DNA of 49,134 bases from Arthrobacter sp. H14 (GCF_000520495.1 NZ_KI914687.1:25535-74668), one strand, 5' to 3'; shown: positions 26,210 to 36,077, counted from the stretch's first letter. The notes: generated from the sequence alone by a model not told the origin. Numbers and translations are program-made.

Positions 26210-27364
26210 TTGACCTCGGTCAACCTGGGAATGCCGGAAGCCCCGCCACCCACCCTGTCCCCGCGCCGTAAGACGCGCCAGATCAAGGTCGGTACCGTCG
26301 GTGTAGGTTCGGAATCTCCCATCAGCATCCAGTCGATGACGACCACGCAGACCACCGACATCAACGCCACGCTGCAGCAGATTGCGGAGCTGACGGCGTC
26401 GGGCTGCGACATCGTACGTGTGGCCTGTCCGACGGAGGCCGATGCCGAGGCTCTACCGATCATCGCGAAGAAGTCGCAGATCCCGGTTATCGCCGACATC
26501 CATTTCCAGCCGAAATACGTTTTTGCTGCAATTGAGGCCGGTTGCGCCGCCGTACGAGTGAACCCCGGAAACATCCGCAAGTTTGACGATCAGGTCAAGG
26601 AGATTGCTCAAACCGCCAAGGATCACGGCACTTCGCTGCGCATCGGTGTCAACGCCGGATCACTACACCCCAGCCTGCTGAAGAAGTACGGCAAGGCCAC
26701 TCCGGAGGCCCTCGTCGAATCGGCCGTCTGGGAAGCGTCGCTGTTCGAAGAGCACGACTTCCATGACTTCAAAATCTCGGTCAAGCACAACGACCCGGTG
26801 ATCATGGTCCGGGCGTACGAGCTGCTGGCACAGGCGGGCGACTGGCCGTTGCATCTCGGTGTGACGGAGGCCGGGCCGGCGTTCCAAGGCACGATCAAGT
26901 CCGCCACCGCTTTCGGTGCGCTGCTCTCGCAGGGCATTGGCGACACCATCCGCGTCTCTCTGTCGGCACCGCCCGTCGAGGAGATCAAGGTTGGCGAGCA
27001 GATCCTGCAGTCGCTGAACCTCCGGCCGCGCAAGCTCGAAATCGTTTCCTGCCCGTCCTGTGGGCGGGCGCAGGTGGACGTATACAGCCTGGCCGACGCG
27101 GTCACCGCAGGACTGGAAGGCATGGAAATTCCGCTGCGTGTGGCCGTGATGGGATGCGTCGTCAACGGTCCGGGCGAAGCCCGCGAGGCCGACCTCGGCG
27201 TTGCTTCCGGCAACGGCAAGGGCCAGATCTTCGTCAAGGGCGAGGTGATCAAGACCGTGCCGGAGGACCAGATCGTGGAGACCTTGATCGAGGAGGCCAA
27301 CCGGATCGCGGAGGAACAGGGTTTGAGCGAGGAAAGCGGCAGCCCCGTCGTCAGCGTCAGCTAG
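26210..27364 (+). CDS. ispG: 4-hydroxy-3-methylbut-2-enyl diphosphate synthase
   Basis: A 384-residue [4Fe-4S] enzyme reducing MEcPP to HMBPP, the penultimate MEP-pathway step. Features are [15 protein letters not shown] near the N-terminus, the TIM-barrel blocks [10 protein letters not shown] and VRVNPGNI, and the cluster ligands in SCPSCGR and [11 protein letters not shown]; the conserved glutamate is in EANRIAEE. The start is TTG at 26210, preceded by GGAGG. A GATAAT hexamer at 26144-26149 could be its -10. Together with dxr in the same window, it shows that isoprenoids are made by the MEP route. Confidence 0.96.
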   Translation: MTSVNLGMPEAPPPTLSPRRKTRQIKVGTVGVGSESPISIQSMTTTQTTDINATLQQIAELTASGCDIVRVACPTEADAEALPIIAKKSQIPVIADIHFQPKYVFAAIEAGCAAVRVNPGNIRKFDDQVKEIAQTAKDHGTSLRIGVNAGSLHPSLLKKYGKATPEALVESAVWEASLFEEHDFHDFKISVKHNDPVIMVRAYELLAQAGDWPLHLGVTEAGPAFQGTIKSATAFGALLSQGIGDTIRVSLSAPPVEEIKVGEQILQSLNLRPRKLEIVSCPSCGRAQVDVYSLADAVTAGLEGMEIPLRVAVMGCVVNGPGEAREADLGVASGNGKGQIFVKGEVIKTVPEDQIVETLIEEANRIAEEQGLSEESGSPVVSVS

Positions 27365-27446
27365 GAACCTGGTAAACACTGTTCAGGGACTATGGCGCAG
27401 GCCGTTTTCCTGACAGACTCGTGGGTAGATATTGGCGTAGGACATA

Positions 27447-28385
27447 TTGGGGTGGCTGGTGGCGAGGATTCTGTCCAAAGTGGCACCGTGGCTGGCCTCC
27501 GGAACGAGGGCACACCGGCGTGATCCGGCGTTGCACCGCTACAAGCCCGCTCAGGGGTCCGTACGGGTGCTCGACGACTCCGATACGGCGGAGCTGTGGG
27601 CGTTGGTGAACCGGAATCCTGTAGCCAACATTTTCGTCGCCTCCCATTTGGAGAACACCAAAACCGCAGCCCCCACACCCGCCGGCGGCCAAATCCTCGG
27701 CTACGACGACGGCGCGTCCCTCGCGAGTGCGTGCTGGGCCGGAGCCAATATCGTCCCTGTCGAAACGTCTCCGGTGGCGGCCCAGGAATTCGGCCGGTAC
27801 CTGGTGGCCACCGGCAAGTCGTTTTCGTCGATCTTCGGCCCCTCCGACGCGGTGATGGATCTGTGGTCGGAACTGCAGACAAATGCGTCGTCGCCGTTTG
27901 ATGTGCGGCCCAACCAGCCGCTGATGGAGCTGCGGACAGGTCCGGCCATCGAACCGCATCCTGGCCTCCGGTTCAGCACCATGGAGGACTTCGACGCCCT
28001 GCTGCCTGCCTGCGTGGCCATGTTCGAAGAAGAAGTGGGCTATTCACCGCTCGTGGGCGGGGACCAGTTCTACAAGCAGCGCATCGCCTCGTTCATCAAC
28101 CGCCGCCACTCGATGGTCGACTTCGACGGCGGCGGCGAAGTTGTTTTCAAGGCGGAGCTGGGATCGGTATCGTCTCAGGTGACGCAGATCCAGGGTGTCT
28201 GGATGAACCCCGCCTACCGTGGCCGGGGACTGAGCGCGGCCTACCTTGCCGCCGTCGTTCTACTGGCCCGTGAACACGCGCCGGTAACGAGTCTGTACGT
28301 CAACGACTACAACGCCCCCGCAATGGCCAGTTACCGCAATGTGGGGTTTGAACGGGTCGGGACCTTCGCCACCATTCTGCTCTAG
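27447..28385 (+). CDS. DUF4081/GNAT acetyltransferase
   Basis: About 312 residues. The N-terminal half (to about 140) matches the DUF4081 region found in front of actinobacterial GNAT proteins, with ELWALVNRNPVANIFVASHLE. The C-terminal half is a GNAT fold with the acetyl-CoA loop VWMNPAYRGRGLSAAYLAAVV and the late strand-helix VNDYNAPAMASYRNVGFERVG. It should transfer an acetyl group to an amine; the substrate is unknown. The start is unsure: TTG at 27447 and GTG at 27459 both have weak upstream signals. The gene lies directly after ispG in most relatives, which may reflect cotranscription. It converges on a TetR gene. Confidence 0.86.
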   Translation: MGWLVARILSKVAPWLASGTRAHRRDPALHRYKPAQGSVRVLDDSDTAELWALVNRNPVANIFVASHLENTKTAAPTPAGGQILGYDDGASLASACWAGANIVPVETSPVAAQEFGRYLVATGKSFSSIFGPSDAVMDLWSELQTNASSPFDVRPNQPLMELRTGPAIEPHPGLRFSTMEDFDALLPACVAMFEEEVGYSPLVGGDQFYKQRIASFINRRHSMVDFDGGGEVVFKAELGSVSSQVTQIQGVWMNPAYRGRGLSAAYLAAVVLLAREHAPVTSLYVNDYNAPAMASYRNVGFERVGTFATILL

Positions 28386-28462
28386 CGCCCACGGCACGGT
28401 TCTGCTCCAGCGCAGACGGTTCATTGCAACCTGTAACCGCTGCCTCACTCTTTTCAGCGTGG

Positions 28463-29071
28463 TCATGCCTGCCAGTTTCCCAGGTCGCCGGTCAGGTAGT
28501 GCTGGACGGTGGGGGAGACCAGTCGCACCACCTCTTCGCTGCTGAGCGAGGCCAGAGGTTCGAGCTTGACCACGTACCGGCTGACAATCAGGCCAAAAAC
28601 CTGGCTTACCAGCAATTCACCCCGTAGCTGAGCTTCATACTTGTCGCATGCCATGCCGGCCATGATGACGTTCAGGACCCGCCTGCGCAGGACTTCACGC
28701 ATCAGTGCGGACTGTGACTTGGACCCAATAGTGGTGCGGACCAAAGTGAGCAACGCAGGCTGCAGGGGCGAGTCCCAAAGCGCCAGCAGCGTCCGCACCA
28801 GGGCGGCCCCGCGTTCAGCCGGAGGCAGGGTTGCGACGCCGGCGAGCACCTCGCGGGGATTCGCCGGCAGTTCCACGCTTGCCGCCAGCAATGCCTCTTT
28901 GCCGTCGAAGTAGTGATGTACCAGCGCAGGACCCACCTCCGCTTCGCGGGCAATGCTGCGCAGGCTCGTTCCCTCGTACCCATGTTCGGCGAAAAGCTTC
29001 TGCGCGGCGGTCAGGATCTGTCCGCGGGTGTCTCCACCTCCGCCGCGGCGTCCGCGCCGGGACGTACTCAC
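28463..29071 (-). CDS. TetR-family regulator of the ABC exporter
   Basis: A 202-residue TetR protein. The N-terminal DNA-binding domain reads [19 protein letters not shown], then [20 protein letters not shown]. The C-terminal domain resembles the TetR_C_17/18-type helices of exporter regulators. I chose the GTG at 29071, which overlaps the permease stop (GTGA); a frame extension further upstream runs inside the permease gene. It is the third gene of a polycistron ATPase-permease-regulator, so it would autoregulate through the palindrome at 30584-30605. The inducer is presumably a substrate of the transporter. Confidence 0.9.
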   Translation of the reverse strand: MSTSRRGRRGGGGDTRGQILTAAQKLFAEHGYEGTSLRSIAREAEVGPALVHHYFDGKEALLAASVELPANPREVLAGVATLPPAERGAALVRTLLALWDSPLQPALLTLVRTTIGSKSQSALMREVLRRRVLNVIMAGMACDKYEAQLRGELLVSQVFGLIVSRYVVKLEPLASLSSEEVVRLVSPTVQHYLTGDLGNWQA

Positions 29072-29823
29072 CGGCTCTGCCGCCTCAGGGTCAGCGAAGC
29101 CAGGATTAGGACAACGACGACGCAGCCCGCGATGATGGTCAGATCGGTCCACAGAGCGCTGGTGGCATCGGTGTTTGCGGCTATTTCCTGCAGGGCGTCA
29201 ACCGAATAGGTTAGCGGCAGCGCATTGGAGATTGCCTCCAGCCAGTCCGCCATCCCGTCCCGGGCGACGAACAATCCGCATAGCAGGATCTGCGGAACGA
29301 CGACGACCGGCATGAACTGGACGGCCTGGAATTCCGTGCTCGCGAAGGCCGAACAAAGCAGCCCAAGCGCCACCGCCAGCACGGCGTTGATGACGGCAAC
29401 CAAAATCACCAGGCCGGGACTTCCATCGATCTCTAGGTCGAACACGAAGTACGCGAACGCCGTCGCAACACCGGCCTGCAGCGCCGCCATGATCGAGAAA
29501 GCCAGCCCATAGCCGAAGAGCAGATCAACCTTGTGGATCGGCGTCGTCAGGATCCGTTCCAGGGTCCCTGAGGTGCGCTCGCGGAGCATGGTGATGGAAG
29601 TGACCAGGAACATCACCACAAAGGGGAAAATCGCCAGCATCATCAGGCCGACCCGGTCGAAGGTGCGCGGTACGCCCGACGGCAGTGTTTCGTTCTCGAA
29701 CAGGTAGTACACCACGGCCAACAGCAGGGCAGGCACCACCAGGATGAGGCCGATGCTTCGTGGATCATGCCGCAGTTGCTTCAGCACGCGGGCGGCGGTG
29801 GCAAGCATCATTGACATGTTCAT
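29068..29823 (-). CDS. ABC-2 type exporter permease
   Basis: A 251-residue membrane subunit with six hydrophobic helices and the ABC-2 block around [18 protein letters not shown], where the cytoplasmic coupling helix lies. It begins with ATG at 29823, overlapping the ATPase stop by four bases, and ends overlapping the TetR start. ABC-2 permeases with an ATPase and a TetR gene are mostly drug or lipid exporters. The single permease suggests a homodimer. No resistance substrate can be assigned from sequence. A longer reading frame upstream would add a non-hydrophobic, Arg/Pro-rich stretch inside the ATPase gene and is rejected. Confidence 0.91.
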   Translation of the reverse strand: MNMSMMLATAARVLKQLRHDPRSIGLILVVPALLLAVVYYLFENETLPSGVPRTFDRVGLMMLAIFPFVVMFLVTSITMLRERTSGTLERILTTPIHKVDLLFGYGLAFSIMAALQAGVATAFAYFVFDLEIDGSPGLVILVAVINAVLAVALGLLCSAFASTEFQAVQFMPVVVVPQILLCGLFVARDGMADWLEAISNALPLTYSVDALQEIAANTDATSALWTDLTIIAGCVVVVLILASLTLRRQSR

Positions 29824-30566
29824 GCTGCTGTCTCCTTCGGCAGTGAGCGGATGAGCCGCAGGAAGGCAAGTTCCAGATCGTCCGTCCCGCCGAGTTCGCG
29901 GAGCTTGCCGGGAGTGAGCTGTGCCAGCAGGCGTCCCTCGCGCAGCAGCAGTAACGAATCGCAGTGCGAGGCTTCCTCCATGACGTGACTGGGAATGATC
30001 AGGGTGGTTCCCGCCGCAGCCATCGCCGCAAACTGCTCCCACAGTTCGACCCGGAGCACCGGATCGAGCCCTACGGTAGGTTCGTCGAGAATCAGTACGT
30101 CCGGGCGGGATACCAGGGCGCAGGCCAGTGAGACGCAGCTGAACTGGCCGCCGGAGAGGTCTGCGGTTTTGCGCTTGGCGAACGGACGCAGCCCAACGGC
30201 GTCGATCGCCTCATCCGTCCGTGAGCGGGGCATCGAGTGCAGGGCGCCAAAATATTGCACGTTGTCTTCGACCGTGATGTCCGGATAGACGCTTGGAGAT
30301 TGGCTCACGTGCCCTGTTTTGCTGCGCAGGGCGGCGCTTCCGGCGGGATGGCCGAGCACTTGGATGCTTCCGGCGGAAATATGCTGAACGCCCACGATGG
30401 CGCGCATCAGCGTGGTTTTTCCACTCCCTGAGGGCCCGAGGAGGCCGGTGATTGCTCCGCCGCCAATAGTGAAATCCAGTCCGTCCAGAACCGTTGTTTT
30501 ACCCCGCCGGATCTGCAGTTCATTGACGACGACGGCCGCGGCCGGATCCGCTTGAGGATATGACAT
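29820..30566 (-). CDS. ABC transporter ATP-binding protein
   Basis: A 248-residue ATPase. Walker A is GPSGSGKTT (about residue 43), the signature is LSGGQFSCVSLA, Walker B is VLILDEPTVGLDP, and the switch histidine lies in IPSHVMEEA. The basic residues that usually follow LSGGQ (RQR) are replaced by FSC, which is unusual but outside the catalytic core. It energises the ABC-2 permease. The ATG at 30566 has ribosome-binding site AAGGAAG, and a palindromic operator begins 17 bp further upstream. Its place as first gene in front of the permease and TetR genes indicates a self-regulated export operon. Confidence 0.94.
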   Translation of the reverse strand: MSYPQADPAAAVVVNELQIRRGKTTVLDGLDFTIGGGAITGLLGPSGSGKTTLMRAIVGVQHISAGSIQVLGHPAGSAALRSKTGHVSQSPSVYPDITVEDNVQYFGALHSMPRSRTDEAIDAVGLRPFAKRKTADLSGGQFSCVSLACALVSRPDVLILDEPTVGLDPVLRVELWEQFAAMAAAGTTLIIPSHVMEEASHCDSLLLLREGRLLAQLTPGKLRELGGTDDLELAFLRLIRSLPKETAA

Positions 30567-30583
30567 GGGAACTTCCTTGCGAG

Positions 30584-30605
30584 TAATTCACCAGTTGATG
30601 AATTA
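30584..30605. promoter_or_regulatory. Palindromic operator of the ABC/TetR operon
   Basis: TAATTCA (30584-30590) and TGAATTA (30599-30605) are perfect inverted arms separated by eight bases; the arms extend inward imperfectly (TTCACCAG/TTGATGAA). The repeat is AT-rich in a GC-rich region and lies just upstream of the ATPase ribosome-binding site. It is the natural binding site for the TetR protein encoded at the end of the operon. Confidence 0.6.
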
Positions 30606-30724
30606 AAGCTAAGCCGCAGAGTTTCTCCCGTCAAGGTTCAAGTGGTAACGGGCGTGCGCATGAGCGGTTAGATTAGTAGTCGAGTTGTTTTACGATCAGT
30701 TGCTTCACAGAACGGAGACCACCG

Positions 30725-32524
30725 GTGGTCCTTCGCCTTTCCTCGCTGTTCTTGCGCACTCTGCGCCAAGATCCCCACGCCGCCGAAGTGGCCAGCCATA
30801 AACTTCTGGTGCGCGCCGGCTACATCCGCCGGGCCGCTCCGGGAATCTATTCGTGGCTGCCCCTGGGCCTTCGGGTGCTGGCCAAAGTCGAGGCCGTCAT
30901 CCGCGAGGAGATGGCCGCCATCGGATCCCAGGAAGTCCACTTCCCGGCACTGCTGCCGCGCGAACCGTACGAGACCACGAACCGGTGGACCGAATACGGC
31001 GACAACATCTTTACGCTCCAGGACCGCAGGGGCTCGGACTACCTCCTCGCCCCCACGCACGAGGAAATGTTCACCTTGCTGGTGAAGGACTTGTACAACT
31101 CCTACAAGGACCTTCCGTTGAGCCTGTTCCAGATCCAGACCAAGTACCGCGACGAGGCGCGGCCGCGGGCGGGTCTGATCCGGGGACGAGAGTTCATCAT
31201 GAAGGACTCTTACTCCTTCGACATTGACGACGACGGCCTCGACGTCAGCTACGAGGCCCACCGGCGCGCATATGTCCGCATTTTCGAGCGCCTCGGCCTG
31301 GAGGTCGTCGCCGTTTCCGCCACCTCCGGGGCGATGGGCGGGTCACGGAGTGAGGAATTCCTGCACCCGACGCCGATAGGCGAGGACACCTACGTACGCT
31401 CACCGGGCGGTTATGCGGCCAATGTCGAGGCAGTCACCACCATCATCCCCGACGAGATCGACTTCTCGAATGCTACGGAAGCACGCGTTGAGCACACCCC
31501 GGACACGCCGACGATCGATACACTGGTGGCCACCGCCAACACCAAGTTTCCCCGGGAAGACGAGGACTGGACGGCTGCGGACACACTGAAAAACGTGGTC
31601 CTGGCTGCCGTCCTTCCCAGCGGAGAGCGACAGATCGTCGTCGTCGGGCTGCCCGGCGACCGCGACGTCGACCTCAAGCGGATCGAAGCCAACATCGGGC
31701 CGCACCTGCAAACCGGTGGCGAGGTCATCATGGAGACCGCCAACGACGCGGATATTGCGCGCAACCCCCAGCTTGTCAAGGGCTATGTGGGACCGGGATT
31801 GAGCACCGGCTCCCCAGTGCTTGGCACTGAAGGATCCACCGGACTGCTGTACTTGGTGGACCCGCGTGTTGTCAGCGGCACCACCTGGATCACCGGCGCG
31901 AATACGTCCGGCATGCATGTCTTCGGACTGGTGGCCGGCCGGGACTTCAGCTGGGACGGAACCATCGAAGCCGCCGAGGTATGCGCAGGCGATGAGGCTC
32001 CCGACGGCTCGGGAAAACTTGAATCGGCACGCGGGATCGAACTGGGCCATATCTTCCAGCTCGGCCGCAAGTTCTCCGATGCACTGGACCTGAAGGTGCT
32101 GGATAAGAACGGCAAACTCGTCGTCGTCACGATGGGCTCGTACGGCGTCGGAGTGACGCGCGCCGTAGCAGCGCTCGCCGAGGCAAATCACGACGAGAAG
32201 GGTCTGACGTGGCCCCGCCAGGTGGCGCCGGCCGATGTCCACATCGTGGCCGCAGGCAAGGATGCCGAGGTGTTTGAAACTGCCGGAAGAATTTCCGAGG
32301 AGCTGGACGCCGCCGGCATCGAGGTCATGTATGACGACCGCCAGAAGGTTTCACCCGGGGTCAAGTTCGGCGACGCTGAACTGATCGGCATTCCCACCCT
32401 TGTCGTGGTGGGCAGGGGACTGGCCGACGGCGTTGTCGAGGTGAAGGACCGCGTTACCGGAGAGGCGAACAAGGTTCCGGTAGGAGAAGCCGTGGCCCAC
32501 CTCACCGAACTCGTCCGAGGATAG
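30725..32524 (+). CDS. proS: Prolyl-tRNA synthetase (bacterial type)
   Basis: A 599-residue class II aminoacyl-tRNA synthetase charging tRNA-Pro. Class II motifs are visible: [15 protein letters not shown] with motif 1 nearby, motif 2 around [23 protein letters not shown] (key residues R-x-E-x-R-P-R at about 142-148), and [16 protein letters not shown] for motif 3. A YbaK-like editing insertion fills about residues 225-390, and the anticodon-binding domain is at the C-terminus. This is the long bacterial form. The GTG at 30725 has CGGAGA upstream. The 160-bp spacer to the divergent ABC operon shows no T-box, so control is probably by simple promoter. Confidence 0.96.
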   Translation: MVLRLSSLFLRTLRQDPHAAEVASHKLLVRAGYIRRAAPGIYSWLPLGLRVLAKVEAVIREEMAAIGSQEVHFPALLPREPYETTNRWTEYGDNIFTLQDRRGSDYLLAPTHEEMFTLLVKDLYNSYKDLPLSLFQIQTKYRDEARPRAGLIRGREFIMKDSYSFDIDDDGLDVSYEAHRRAYVRIFERLGLEVVAVSATSGAMGGSRSEEFLHPTPIGEDTYVRSPGGYAANVEAVTTIIPDEIDFSNATEARVEHTPDTPTIDTLVATANTKFPREDEDWTAADTLKNVVLAAVLPSGERQIVVVGLPGDRDVDLKRIEANIGPHLQTGGEVIMETANDADIARNPQLVKGYVGPGLSTGSPVLGTEGSTGLLYLVDPRVVSGTTWITGANTSGMHVFGLVAGRDFSWDGTIEAAEVCAGDEAPDGSGKLESARGIELGHIFQLGRKFSDALDLKVLDKNGKLVVVTMGSYGVGVTRAVAALAEANHDEKGLTWPRQVAPADVHIVAAGKDAEVFETAGRISEELDAAGIEVMYDDRQKVSPGVKFGDAELIGIPTLVVVGRGLADGVVEVKDRVTGEANKVPVGEAVAHLTELVRG

Positions 32525-32530
32525 TTTGAG

Positions 32531-33328
32531 GTGGGTTCAGGACTCGAGGAGCTTCAGCTTGCAACGATAGTCCTGATCGTCCTCGCCGGTTTCGCGGCTG
32601 GCTGGATTGACGCCGTCGTCGGTGGTGGCGGGTTGATCCAGCTGCCTGCACTGCTGCTCGTGCCGGGGATCGGGCCGGTACAGGCGCTCGCGACGAACAA
32701 AATGGGCTCCATCTTCGGCACGACCACCAGCGCCATCACATACTTCCGCAGGGCCAGACCGGACTTACGCACAGCATTGCCGATGGCAGGGATTGCCCTG
32801 GCGGGAAGCTACGGAGGCGCCGTGTTCGCGGCACTGCTGCCGGCGTCGGTATTCAAGCCGATGATTGTGGCCGCCCTGATTGCCGTCGCGCTCTTTACGG
32901 CATTCCGGCCGACGGTTGGAACGTTGACGAAGCTGCGCCATACCGGACACCGGCACTACGGGGTCGCCGTCGCGATCGGGCTGGTTATCGGTTTCTACGA
33001 CGGGCTGCTCGGTCCCGGGACGGGCTCGTTCCTCGTTATCGCCATGGTGACCCTGCTGGGGTACAACTTCCTGGCCGCCAGCGCCAAGGCCAAAATCGTC
33101 AACATGGCCACAAACATCGGCGCGCTGTTGTTCTTTGCTCCGAATGGATACCTGCTGTGGGGACTCGGTCTTGTGCTGGGCGTCGCGAATATGGCCGGTG
33201 GCTATCTGGGGGCCCGGATGGCTATCACCAAGGGCAGCAAGTTTATCCGCGTCGTCTTCCTCGCCGTGGTATCGGTGCTGATCGTCAAACTCGGCTACGA
33301 CGTCTGGGCGGAGAACTTCACCGGCTAG
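32531..33328 (+). CDS. TSUP-family sulfite/organosulfur permease (TauE/SafE)
   Basis: A 265-residue protein with about eight transmembrane helices. The duplicated TSUP signature is visible: AGWIDAVVGGGGLIQLPAL near the N-terminus and GFYDGLLGPGTGSFL in the second half, each starting a glycine-rich re-entrant segment. TSUP proteins move sulfite, sulfonates or small organic anions such as sulfoacetate across the membrane. The GTG at 32531 begins six bases after the proS stop, so it may be cotranscribed. No sulfur-metabolism genes are nearby, so the substrate remains open. It converges on the kinase gene at 33364-34350 with a 35-bp spacer and no clear terminator. Confidence 0.9.
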   Translation: MGSGLEELQLATIVLIVLAGFAAGWIDAVVGGGGLIQLPALLLVPGIGPVQALATNKMGSIFGTTTSAITYFRRARPDLRTALPMAGIALAGSYGGAVFAALLPASVFKPMIVAALIAVALFTAFRPTVGTLTKLRHTGHRHYGVAVAIGLVIGFYDGLLGPGTGSFLVIAMVTLLGYNFLAASAKAKIVNMATNIGALLFFAPNGYLLWGLGLVLGVANMAGGYLGARMAITKGSKFIRVVFLAVVSVLIVKLGYDVWAENFTG

Positions 33329-33363
33329 CTGTATTAACCAGCTGGCGTGGGGCTGCGGGAAGG

Positions 33364-34350
33364 CTAAGGTTCCGGCAGCTCATGTACGTCGGGAAGACCG
33401 GGGTAGGTCCTGCCCGCCATGGCGGACGCAACCCACAGCGACCGTGCAGCTTCGGCAGCCATACCGTCCTCATACGACCAGATCGCGTTTTGGACTTCCC
33501 GCACCAGGCTCCACTGGCGCGCGAGTTCGTTATCCAGTCCTGCGGCGGCGCACAGCCGGGCCTGCCGGTCCAGCAAGGCTATTTCCGGGTTCTTGTCGGG
33601 CAGTTCACCCAACCGGTTCCACAGCATTGGCGCGACGGCGAATTCGGCATCGCCAATAACCGGTTTGGGGTCGATGGCCAGATACCAGTGCGGTTCCTCG
33701 AGCGAGGCAAGGATGTTGAAGTAGTGGAGGTCGCTGTGCACCAGGACGTCGGCGTTCCTGCGCCGGCCGACGGCACCGTGCACCTGGCACACTTCCAGGG
33801 CAGCTTCAAGAAGCCAGCGTTCGAACGGGCGGCCCAGCTGTTCCCACCGCTGCGGGAACTCGTCCGTCCACTGCTCCGCCTGGGCCGCCAGCAGCGGGAA
33901 CGTATGACGGGAGGCTTCCGGAACCGTGACGGCGAGCCGGCGGACCAGTCCTCCCCAGACGGACAACGCCTCGGCCATCGGCGCGTCCGCCAACGAACGG
34001 TCGCCGTCGAGCCGCTCCAGCAGAAGCACCAGCTCCGGTTTGTCCGCTTCCAGCAGCCGGACGGCTCCGGTGCCGTCCCAGAGCTCCAATGCATCGGCCT
34101 CGGCCAGGGCCTCTTCATGCGGCAGCGTGAGTTTGAGCACCGCCCGGGTGCCGCCGTGCCGCCGCACCGGGATGACGACGCCGGTGTGGCCAGTCCACGG
34201 GGCCCTTCCATCGGGAAGGTCCAGAGTGAGATCCCAGCGGCGCATGTAGCGCTCGTACTGCTGCGGAAGCTGGGCCAGCCAGGTGCGGCCGGCGGGTTCG
34301 GAACGCACATTGCGCTCCAGGGCGGCAGGGAGTTCGAAGCCGGGGATCAT
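33364..34350 (-). CDS. APH(6)/hydroxyurea-kinase-family phosphotransferase
   Basis: A 328-residue kinase-like protein. The catalytic loop is VHSDLHYFNIL and the metal-binding part is AIDPKPVIGDAEF, matching the aminoglycoside/hydroxyurea antibiotic resistance kinase family (streptomycin 6-kinase group). The first lobe contains HTGVVIPVRRHGGTRAVLKL. Such proteins are widespread in actinobacterial chromosomes and often do not confer clinical resistance; natural substrates are frequently unknown. The ATG at 34350 overlaps the stop of the DUF4439 gene (ATGA), so the two form an operon. Resistance should not be assumed from sequence alone. Confidence 0.88.
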   Translation of the reverse strand: MIPGFELPAALERNVRSEPAGRTWLAQLPQQYERYMRRWDLTLDLPDGRAPWTGHTGVVIPVRRHGGTRAVLKLTLPHEEALAEADALELWDGTGAVRLLEADKPELVLLLERLDGDRSLADAPMAEALSVWGGLVRRLAVTVPEASRHTFPLLAAQAEQWTDEFPQRWEQLGRPFERWLLEAALEVCQVHGAVGRRRNADVLVHSDLHYFNILASLEEPHWYLAIDPKPVIGDAEFAVAPMLWNRLGELPDKNPEIALLDRQARLCAAAGLDNELARQWSLVREVQNAIWSYEDGMAAEAARSLWVASAMAGRTYPGLPDVHELPEP

Positions 34351-35375
34351 CCGCGGTTCTCCCACTGCTGGGCTCTCAGCGAAGCGCGGGTGAGCATGCT
34401 GATCGACCATGCCCGCACGTCTGCGCTGCTGAGCCCGACGAGATCGGCGTACATCGCTGCGAGATCCTCCTCCACCCGGGCAAGACCATCCGCGGGGTCC
34501 TCCCTGAATCCATCCGGGAGGGCGTAGGCAGGTTCGGCCACCGGGACTTCGGCACACAACGATTCCAGCATCAGCTCTCCCTGCTCCAGGGCACGGGTGT
34601 GCTGCCGCAGCCGCTCACGGAAGCGGGAGAACAGGGGCCCGGCGAACTGCGGGGTGGCAACTTCATAGGCGTAGACGGTGCGCTGCAATCCGGAGTAGGT
34701 GGCCTGCAACGCCGTTGCCGGCTTCGCCTCAGCTGTCCGGGATCCCTGGCAGTCGACCAGATCGGCACGATCGGCGCCCGCCGGTACACCATCGGCGCCC
34801 GCCGGTAGGGGAGGGAGGCCGGGAGCGGGCAGCCCCGCCTTGCCGGCAAGCGAGGTGGCCTGCACGAATTGTTGTGCCGACACGGTGGCCAACAGACCCG
34901 CCAAGCCTGCCTTCACGTCACGGGCGTCGAGCCGCATGGTCTCCGCATTGGCCGCCAAAGCGGCCACGAGACCGGGAACTGTTGGAGCCGGCGCGCTTTC
35001 CTCCGTGCCTGAATCAACCGGCGAAGGCAACGGGGATGGTCCGGGACGGGGAGATGCTGGAGCCGGCGCTGCCAATTGTGAAGCATGGCGGGCCAGCATA
35101 TCCGCGGTGCTGATGAGTGCACGTTTCATCCCGCCGGGTGCGGCATTTCCGGCCAGTTCACGCGCGCGTGACTGCAGCGATTTTGCCTCGGCGCGCGCCA
35201 TACTTCGTGCCATGCCCGTTACGCTCGGCGGGTCCGGTTGAGGCCGGGTCCGGTCCGCTACAACAGTGCCCAGACTGAGCACGAGCAGGGCGACAACGGA
35301 AAGCAGAACTGCAGTCTTCGCCTTGGCGGCGGCGGACTTCTTTCCGGTCGGCTTCACAACAGACGATGATCTCAC
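34347..35375 (-). CDS. DUF4439 (ferritin-like) protein with N-terminal membrane anchor
   Basis: A 342-residue protein with a basic start, one hydrophobic segment (about residues 20-42) acting as anchor or signal, and a long Ala/Pro-rich middle. The C-terminal helical DUF4439 domain (about 205-325) contains LQATYSGLQRTVYAYEV and RERLRQHTRALEQGELML. DUF4439 has a ferritin-like four-helix fold and is typically attached to the outside of the membrane. The start is the GTG at 35375; another GTG six codons in is possible. It is divergent from rimP, and an 8-bp inverted repeat lies in the spacer. Its stop overlaps the kinase gene start. Function is unknown. Confidence 0.8.
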   Translation of the reverse strand: MRSSSVVKPTGKKSAAAKAKTAVLLSVVALLVLSLGTVVADRTRPQPDPPSVTGMARSMARAEAKSLQSRARELAGNAAPGGMKRALISTADMLARHASQLAAPAPASPRPGPSPLPSPVDSGTEESAPAPTVPGLVAALAANAETMRLDARDVKAGLAGLLATVSAQQFVQATSLAGKAGLPAPGLPPLPAGADGVPAGADRADLVDCQGSRTAEAKPATALQATYSGLQRTVYAYEVATPQFAGPLFSRFRERLRQHTRALEQGELMLESLCAEVPVAEPAYALPDGFREDPADGLARVEEDLAAMYADLVGLSSADVRAWSISMLTRASLRAQQWENRG

Positions 35376-35392
35376 GTTCGCCCGCTTGGTGT

Positions 35393-35421
35393 ATGCATTG
35401 CGAAGTCGCCGTCCAATGCAT
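35393..35421. repeat. Inverted repeat in the DUF4439/rimP spacer
   Basis: ATGCATTG (35393-35400) and CAATGCAT (35414-35421) are perfect 8-bp arms with a 13-bp spacer. They lie between the divergent DUF4439 and rimP genes, about 60 bp before the rimP start. It could be an operator or part of the rimP leader. No matching regulator is nearby. Confidence 0.45.
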
Positions 35422-35480
35422 CGACTGTGGAGAATTGTCGTTACGCTAGTAGCTACAACATCATCGAGTGGGAGGCAGTA

Positions 35481-36077
35481 ATGGTCCGGCCTAATCACAA
35501 TCCGGGGGACGCGGAGCAGACCCGCGCAGAATCGCACCGGCTGCGTGAACTGCTGGAACCAACCGTTTCGGCTCACGATCTCTACTTGGAGGACGTACAG
35601 GTGAAGCCCGCAGGCACGGAACGCACGGTTTCCGTCGTCGTCGATCTTCATGAGAACCGGACCGGCGGTGTCAACCTCGACACTATTTCCCATGTTTCTG
35701 CTGAACTTTCCCGCGTCCTCGACGAGGACCCCCATGACACAGCACGGCCGTACCAGCTGGAAGTCTCTTCGCCGGGGGCGGCCCGTCCACTGACGGAACC
35801 CCGTCAGTGGCGGCGTGCCCGGGGCCGGCTGGTGAACATGACAATGGTGGACGGCGGTGATGTCACCGGGCGTCTTCTCGACGTCGACGACGACGGCGTC
35901 ACAGTCCGTCCCCAGGTGCAGGTAAAAAAAGGCATGAAGCCCAAAAAGGGCGAACCCACCCACTTTGCCTTTGAGCAGGTGCGCATGGGTGCGGTGGAAA
36001 TTGAATTCTCCCGGGTCGACGAAGACCTTGACGGCGGAACCGCCGGGAACCATACTTTTTCAGCTGAGGAGGCCTGA
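35481..36077 (+). CDS. rimP: Ribosome maturation factor RimP
   Basis: A 198-residue protein needed for maturation of the 30S ribosomal subunit. The two-domain RimP pattern is seen in [22 protein letters not shown] at the N-terminus, [19 protein letters not shown], and [17 protein letters not shown] before an Sm-like C-terminal domain. The acidic C-terminal tail is typical for actinobacteria. I chose the ATG at 35481 with GGGAGG upstream; a longer in-frame start at 35427 lacks such a site. rimP opens the rimP-nusA-ylxR-infB-rbfA string. nusA starts one base after its stop. Confidence 0.94.
   Translation: MVRPNHNPGDAEQTRAESHRLRELLEPTVSAHDLYLEDVQVKPAGTERTVSVVVDLHENRTGGVNLDTISHVSAELSRVLDEDPHDTARPYQLEVSSPGAARPLTEPRQWRRARGRLVNMTMVDGGDVTGRLLDVDDDGVTVRPQVQVKKGMKPKKGEPTHFAFEQVRMGAVEIEFSRVDEDLDGGTAGNHTFSAEEA

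Noticed and set aside
30606-30724. A T-box leader before proS
   Set aside because: No T-box consensus, specifier loop or terminator/antiterminator pair is visible in this short region.
33364-34350. Calling the APH(6)-family gene an aminoglycoside resistance determinant
   Set aside because: Family membership alone does not show resistance. It is chromosomal, coupled to a DUF4439 gene and not near mobile elements.
35376-36053. An N-terminal extension of the DUF4439 gene across rimP
   Set aside because: The frame stays open upstream but runs antisense through rimP and would precede the membrane anchor with unrelated sequence. The GTG at 35375 is a sensible start.
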